NCBI GenBank assembly: GCA_029582155.1
Contig: CM055909.1
Coordinates: 47,742,412 to 47,806,411 of the forward strand
Length of the DNA: 64,000 nucleotides
Direction of reading: 5' to 3'
From: Panopea generosa
Lineage: Eukaryota > Mollusca > Bivalvia > Adapedonta > Hiatellidae
Shown: one piece after another, positions 58,389 through 64,000 of the stretch
Numbering within the stretch: position 1 is the first letter of the stretch
How the letters are laid out: the number at the start of each line of letters is the position of its first letter
Made by a program: the position numbers and the translations under genes
Notes under the pieces: generated by a model
Databases searched by the model: none
What the model was told of the DNA's origin: nothing
Seen by the model: the letters and a program-made list of their open reading frames with translations, nothing else

Positions 58389-58904
58389 ATGTTGGTGGAA
58401 TTTTTTTCAAAGTCACTGTTTGTCTCTTTCAAAAGACCTGTTTTTAGTATGTAAATTTTACTAAAATGAGGTTATATGAGGACATATGTACTCATTGTTT
58501 TATAAATGTGAAGGTTTTGTTTATCTGTTATGATATGTTATGTATGGTGGCTAATTTGTGCCACTTAAATTTTTGTGCTTTCACATTCCGTGTGTCAACC
58601 TGTCATGGCATGGCACAAATCAGCCACCTTAGTTATGCAAAGATTGTTTCTCATCTTGTTACATGTGTCTCACTCCATCCATTTTGTCATTTTTGCATCA
58701 GGGTGACTGTCTTACATTAAATTTGTATTTATCTGAAAAAAGATGTATCAATCTGAAACTAATTTTGATGATTGATCTGTTTAACTTGTTTTCATTATTT
58801 TAGTATTTTGGGTGTTTTGTGTAAATTTATGAGGAAAATAATGTTGAATTTTCGTTTTATTACATTTAGTTCATTTTGTAACTAGATGAATTTTGTCTTC
58901 ACAT
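58389..58904. other. Non-coding stretch, no gene seen
   Basis: The 84-codon frame at 58466-58720 resembles no family I know. Confidence 0.45.
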
Positions 58905-59165
58905 TCCAAATCATCGTGCCGGGCCCAATTAGCTCAAATCCCCTGCCCGGCAACAGTCTCTGTGATGATTGATATACGAAATTGTGTCTCATCATTCGTC
59001 TCTCGCCACTGATTCAATTGGGAAAGTTATCAGTTACTTGCGGAGACGGGATGTGCTCGAGTACTGGTTAATTCCAGGAAACAGTGGTTAGGTTAACTGA
59101 TCGTCTGTTAGCCCTCGATGGCATAAAAATGACGCTAAATATTCAATCAATCAATCAATCAATTC
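58905..59165 (+). mobile_element. SINE with (AATC)n tail
   Basis: The body CAGTCTCTGTGATGATTGA, GTTATCAGTTACTTGCGGAG, CTCGAGTACTGGTTAATTCC and 3' domain TTAACTGATCGTCTGTTAGC, CCTCGATGGCATAAAAATG, then GACGCTAAATATTC, end in AATCAATCAATCAATC. Its tRNA-like head is reduced to a partial B-box (AGCTCAAATCCCC). Confidence 0.75.
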
Positions 59166-59204
59166 CAAATCAGTGTGCATCAGTGTACTCTTTTACTCAA
59201 AATG

Positions 59205-59400
59205 GGTCCTCTGTGGTCCAACACACCATCCTAAAACCACTGTCCTCATGGCTGATATGGGTTTGAGTCCAGCTCTGTCCAGAAATACTTCAAATTTCGC
59301 CATTTTTATGTTCAAGAGTTAGAGATCTTCCTCCAATAATAAACCTTACCATATAACCTGTAACATGTTGACAAGTGTTAAACCCCATCTAAACTAAAAC
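59205..59400 (+). mobile_element. tRNA-derived SINE, second family
   Basis: GGTCCTCTGTGGTCCAACAC, B-box ATGGGTTTGAGTCCAGC, the body GATCTTCCTCCAATAATAAA, and the end TTGACAAGTGTTAAACCCC then CTAAACTAAAAC. The same head-body-tail order recurs twice within 1.5 kb. Confidence 0.65.
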
Positions 59401-60164
59401 TTAGATTTAAGGATGTATATAACTTGAGCTTTTGATCATACCTACTTTTTTTCAAGATACTGGAGCCTGGACATTCACAAAACATCTCAACTTGAGTATG
59501 CACTGAAGTTGAAATATTACATCTGTTTCTTTAGAAAAATTATGAATAATATTTCTGTTTAAAATATTCTGAAACCAAAGCTTATATAAGCTTAATAACT
59601 GACTGATATTGACACAGTTCACATATAATAATGTTATTTGAAAATGAAACTTGAGTGCATACTTAATTTGAGATATTATATAAATACGGTGCCTGGTTTC
59701 TAATTAGTAATTTACATTCTTAGATTCAATTTACTTCTTTTATTTTCCATCATTATAGTTTCCATAAAAAAGATGCTTTTATTGACAATTTTTTATTCAG
59801 CAGAATTATTAACATAGACTTATTGAAAATTGGTTTTGTGAGTCTGGAATATTCAATCTTATAATTTTAAAATCCCAGTTCATTTATTCCAATAACGTTT
59901 CCTTTTTAATATTTATTTCAATGCTTACCAAATTTTCTGTGCATTATTCTCGGATAACTGACCATACCGTTGAGGATGCTGGTGCTGTATTTTATGTCTG
60001 TAAATTTTTCATTTGTTGCAATGGAAAACCTTTTTAAACCATTTAACTAATTTTGATTAAACCTACTGGTGTGTGGTTTAGTTTTTAGTTTTCGTAACTA
60101 GATTAGAATTGGCAAATTTTCAAATTTTCTCAGAAATCTACTATTCAGTGGTGATCATGTAAAT

Positions 60165-60400
60165 TTCAGTAGCCCATGGCTGAGTGTTCTAAGGTGCTGT
60201 CGTCTAATGAACACCTTTAAGTGCTGAGGTCATGGGGTTCAGCCCAGCTCAGTTCAGAGAAAATTTACCAATTGTAGAAGGACGGTGGTTCTACTCAGAT
60301 TCATTCTGAGGTCTTCCTCCACTAATAAAACTTGCTGTGTCATATGTACAAACTGTAACTAGTCATATGTTGGAGAAGTATGATACTTGTGGTCCTTCAT
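60165..60400 (+). mobile_element. tRNA-derived SINE, second family
   Basis: CCCATGGCTGAGTGTTCTAA (A-box-like) and GTCATGGGGTTCAGCCC (B-box) precede GAAGGACGGTGGTTCTACTC and GAGGTCTTCCTCCACTAATA. The tail is partly lost. Confidence 0.65.
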
Positions 60401-60700
60401 GTCTGAAGAAAAGTTCTTATGAGGCCATTGGTCCGAGTCCAGCTCAGTCAAAAACACCTTCATTTGAGAACTTTTGTTAGTTTCTTTTGACAGAATGCTA
60501 ATGTCCATTTACTTCTTACTGCTGAGTTCATGGGTTTGAGCCCAGCTCTATCCAAAAACTTTGTGTGAGAAAGTTTGCCAGTTAATTTGTGGAAGGATGG
60601 TGCTTTTACTCAGATTCATTCTGAGGTCTACCTCCACCAACAAAACTTGATGCCATATAATAACATGTCATGTGTTGAAAATGGCATTAAACCACATGCA
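60400..60700 (+). mobile_element. tRNA-derived SINE, second family, with a partial extra head
   Basis: A partial head (GGTCCGAGTCCAGCTCAG, about 60430) is followed by TTCATGGGTTTGAGCCCAGC (about 60527), GGAAGGATGGTGCTTTTACT, GAGGTCTACCTCCACCAACA and GAAAATGGCATTAAACC. Confidence 0.6.
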
Positions 60701-61726
60701 CAAATTTGTGTATTTTTTATGAACTATTCAATATGGCTGCCACAGGTAATTTGTAATGTTTGCATTTGGTTATATAATTAATGACAACTACTAGTATTCT
60801 AGAATCATACAATAAACTTTAATAAATTTTTGTAACAATGTTAATTAGATGTTGCACTTTAGATGTATGTTTTTCATGGCTGCCTTTAATCCAGTATGAC
60901 CTTCTAATTCCAATATGGCTGCCTTTAAACCAATATGGCCGCCTTTAATCCAATATGGCTGCCTTTAATCCAATACGGCACTGTCACTGATAAAAATATG
61001 AAGTAAAAATATGTAGACTGATAAATATATATATTTTTTTATAATGTAATAATTATTCATAGCTCATATACTATAAACAAGGTGACATACAACTAGTCTG
61101 TGACATCAGCATTAAACTATAAATAAATCTGTTTTTATTTGAGCTTTTACAATTAAATGCAGACATTGTTTTGAAGTCTGATTGCAAGTTATTGTCACCC
61201 ATGTAACTTTTCTTGGTTATATTTAGATATAATAATGTTCTCCGAAACGCTGGTTTCTAAAAGGTCGAGAGTGGGTCTTAGAAATCTCCGAGGTGGATCC
61301 ACAAATTATTTATTTTTCATTAAAAAAATATACCTTTTAAAATTCAGGAATACGTTTGTGACCTTTTGCCTCTAAATCTAGCCATGAAGCACCTGCATAA
61401 TCACCTGAGGTACCTGTAAAAGAGTAGAAAGAACTGTAATCATTTTCTTATTTCAATAAATACATTTATAAAAAAACGTCAAGAATTTTTGCCCTTAAAT
61501 TGTTGAAAATTGCTTTTTGTCAATGTGGCATTCTTGTGTGTTTGTCTTGTTTGCTTATGTTGTTATAGAGAGATATTATTGCTGCATTTTACATGATATT
61601 TTATTTTGTTTCATTTGCCTCAGTGTCCATCTGTTTGTCATAGATGTTGATGTATGTAAATCAATAAATTTGATTAAATGTAATAATATATAAAGTGTTA
61701 ATTCTAAATTGTCTTTCCAGCAATAT
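60701..61726. repeat. Non-coding stretch with a 21-bp CAATATGGCTGCCTTTAATC repeat
   Basis: About five copies of the 21-bp unit lie at 60874-60979. The rest (60980-61726) is AT-rich with nothing assigned. Confidence 0.6.
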
Positions 61727-64000
61727 ATATCCACTGCTGTCAACATATGGACATATGAAAGCGGAATATGGCCACTGCTTTCAACAGTAATGGTGGTACA
61801 GGTCCACTGCTGTTGAAAGCAATATCGATATACGGCCACTGCTGTTGACATCAATAGCAATATACTGCCACTGCTGTCAGCTGCAATAGAGGAACACGGC
61901 TACTGCTGTCGGCAGCAATACAGTATAAGGCCACTGCTGCCGACAGCTATAGCGGTATACTGCCACTGCTGCCGACAGCAATAGCGGTATACTGCTACTG
62001 CTGCCGACAGCAATAGTGGTATACTGCCACTGCTGTCGACAGCAATAGTGGTATACTGCCACTGCTGTCGACGACGACAGCAATAGCAGTATACGGCCAC
62101 TGCTGTCGACAGCAATAGCGGTACACGGCCACTGCTGTCGACAGCAGTAGCGGTATACGCCCACTGCTGTCGACAGCAGTAGCGGTAAACGGCCACTGCT
62201 GTCGACAGCAATAGCCGTATACGGCCACTGCTGTCGACAGCAATAGTGGTAAACGGCCACTGCTGTCGGCAGCAATAGCCGTAATCTGCCACTGCTGTCG
62301 GCAGCAATAGCGGTATACGCCCACTGCTGTCGACAGCAATAGCGGTAAACGGCCACTGCTGTCGACAGCAATAGCGGTATATGCCCACTGCTGTCGACAG
62401 CAATAGCGGTAAACTGCCACTGCTGTCGACAGCAATAGCGGTATACGCCCACTGCTGTCGACAGCAATAGCGGTACTCGCCCACTGCTGTCGACAGCAAT
62501 AGCGGTACTCGCCCACTGCTGTCGACAGCAATAGCGGTACACGCCCACTGCTGTCGACAGCAGTAGCGGTACACGCCCACTGCTGTCGGCAGCAGTACCG
62601 GTAAACGGCCACTGCTGTCGGCAGCAGTACCGGTAAACGGCCACTGCTGTCGGCAGCAGTAGCGGTACACGCCCACTGCTGTCGGCAGCAGTAGCGGTAA
62701 ACTGCCACTGCTGTCGACAGCAGTAGCGGTACACAGCCACTGCTGTCGACAGCAGTAGAGGTACACTGGCACTGCTGTCGGCAGCAGTAGCGGTACACGC
62801 CCACTGCTGTCGGCAGCAGTAGCGGTATACGCCCACTGCTGTCGACAGCAGTAGCGGTAATCTGCCACTGCTGTCGACAGCAGTAGCGGTATACGCCCAC
62901 TGCTGTCGACAGCAGTAGCGGTAAACTGCCACTGCTGTCGACAGCAATAGCGGTACACGGCCACTGCTGTCGACAGCAGTAGCGGTACACGGCCACTGCT
63001 GTCGACAGCAGTAGAGGTACACTGGCACTGCTGTCGACAGCAGTAGCGGTAAACGACCACTGCTGTCGGCAGCAGTAGCGGTACACGCCCACTGCTGTCG
63101 GCAGCAGTAGCGGTACACGCCCACTGCTGTCGGCAGCAGTAGCGGTAAACTGCCACTGCTGTCGGCAGCAGTAGCGGTACACGGCCACTGCTGTCGGCAG
63201 CAGTAGCGGTACACGACCACTGCTGTCGGCAGCAGTAGCGGTACACGCCCACTGCTGTCGGCAGCAGTAGCGGTACACGCCCACTGCTGTCGGCAGCAGT
63301 AGCGGTAAACTGCCACTGCTGTCGGCAGCAGTAGCGGTACACGGCCACTGCTGTCGGCAGCAGTAGCGGTACACGCCCACTGCTGTCGGCAGCAGTAGCG
63401 GTACATGCCCACTGCTGTCGGCAGCAGTAGCGGTAAACTGCCACTGCTGTCGACAGCAGTAGCGGTAAACTGCCACTGCTGTCGACAGCAGTAGCGGTAC
63501 ACGGCCACTGCTGTCGGCAGCAGTAGCGGTAAACTGCCACTTCTGTCGGCAGCAGTAGCGGTACACGGCCACTGCTGTCGACAGCAGTAGAGGTACACTG
63601 GCACTGCTGTCGACAGCAGTAGCGGTAAACGACCACTGCTGTCGGCAGCAGTAGCGGTATACGCCCACTGCTGTCGGCAGCAGTAGCGGTAAACTGCCAC
63701 TGCTGTCGGCAGCAGTAGCGGTACACGGCCACTGCTGTCGACAGCAGTAGCGGTAATCTGCCACTGCTGTCGGCAGCAGTAGCGGTATACGCCCACTGCT
63801 GTTGACAGCAATAGCGCTACACTGCCACTGCTGTCGACAGTAGTAGCGGTAAACGACCACTGCTGTCGACAGCAATAGCGGTATACGCCCACTGCTGTCG
63901 ACAGCAATAGCGCTACACTGCCACTGCTGTCGGCAGCAATAGCGGTAAACTGCCACTGCTGTCGACAGCAGTAGCGGTAAACGACCACTGCTGTCGACAG
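61727..64000 (+). repeat. 32-bp palindromic satellite, about 70 copies, running off the window
   Basis: The unit is CCACTGCTGTCGACAGCAGT followed by AGCGGTACACGG. The core ACTGCTGTCGACAGCAGT is a perfect 18-base palindrome in many units; a GGCAGC variant breaks it by one base. Because 32 is not a multiple of 3 and the unit has no stop on the minus strand, all three minus frames are open for about 2 kb (up to 703 codons, period 32 residues). The left edge (61727-61900) is degenerate. No start context, splice signal or codon bias supports a protein. Confidence 0.95.

Noticed and set aside
61877-63988. 703-, 653- and 610-codon overlapping open frames on the minus strand
   Set aside because: All three frames are open because a stop-free 32-bp unit is read in every phase; there is no start context, splice signal or family similarity.
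61727-64000. CRISPR-like look of palindromic repeats
   Set aside because: Units abut with no unique spacers, there are no cas genes, and the surroundings are eukaryotic.

Overview
The window looks like animal nuclear DNA, most likely from a bivalve or other mollusc. It is AT-rich and gene-poor. It carries tRNA-derived SINEs with a shared 3' domain, decayed Ty3/Gypsy integrase fragments, several non-autonomous TIR elements, and dispersed repeats with GTCC(GTCC)n, AAGGTCAAGGTCAC and GGCCCTCTTGTT signatures that I associate with bivalve genomes. Nothing looks bacterial: there are no operons, ribosome binding sites or CRISPR array. The species cannot be named from the sequence alone.

Layout. 1-1966: AT-rich, no gene. 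1967-4727: composite element bounded by 51-bp inverted repeats, with CACGATG minisatellite, a nested MITE and SINE pieces. 5278-5720: 34-bp satellite in the intron next to the one clear host coding exon, a minus-strand first coding exon (5769-6073) of a membrane dipeptidase-like protein. 6600-7190 and 14100-14985: two dead Gypsy integrase fragments on the minus strand. 8674-12460: 32-bp G/T-rich minisatellite. 12711-13609: TIR element. 15755-16352: GA/GACA/GGCA microsatellite. 18360-20284: 74-bp satellite, abutting a 13/39/65-bp satellite (20285-25145), which abuts a second copy of the 12.8-kb element. 26797-28070: a short coding remnant cut off by a TIR element. 29121-31309: TIR-like element with about 13 repeats carrying AGGTCAAGGTCA. 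32-34 kb: three MITEs, one carrying an exon-like cassette. 35766-36997: intact-looking TIR element with a 6-bp target duplication. 37814-39258 and 57015-58388: two related molluscan repeats. 39421-47538: 71-bp satellite including a 2,015-bp tandem duplication. 48109-53494: 24-bp satellite. 55919-56844: 46-bp satellite. 58905-60700: SINE cluster. 61727-64000: palindromic 32-bp satellite running off the right edge.

By my coordinates about 30 kb of 64 kb is tandem arrays of roughly ten unrelated families. The long translations in the 24-bp, 13-bp and 32-bp arrays follow from the repeats and are not gene evidence. Besides the dipeptidase exon, a few plus-strand blocks between 28.8 and 54.6 kb have splice-like borders and open frames. 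They could be exons of one unrecognised gene whose introns are filled by satellites, but that is weakly supported. No full gene, rRNA or functional tRNA is contained here.
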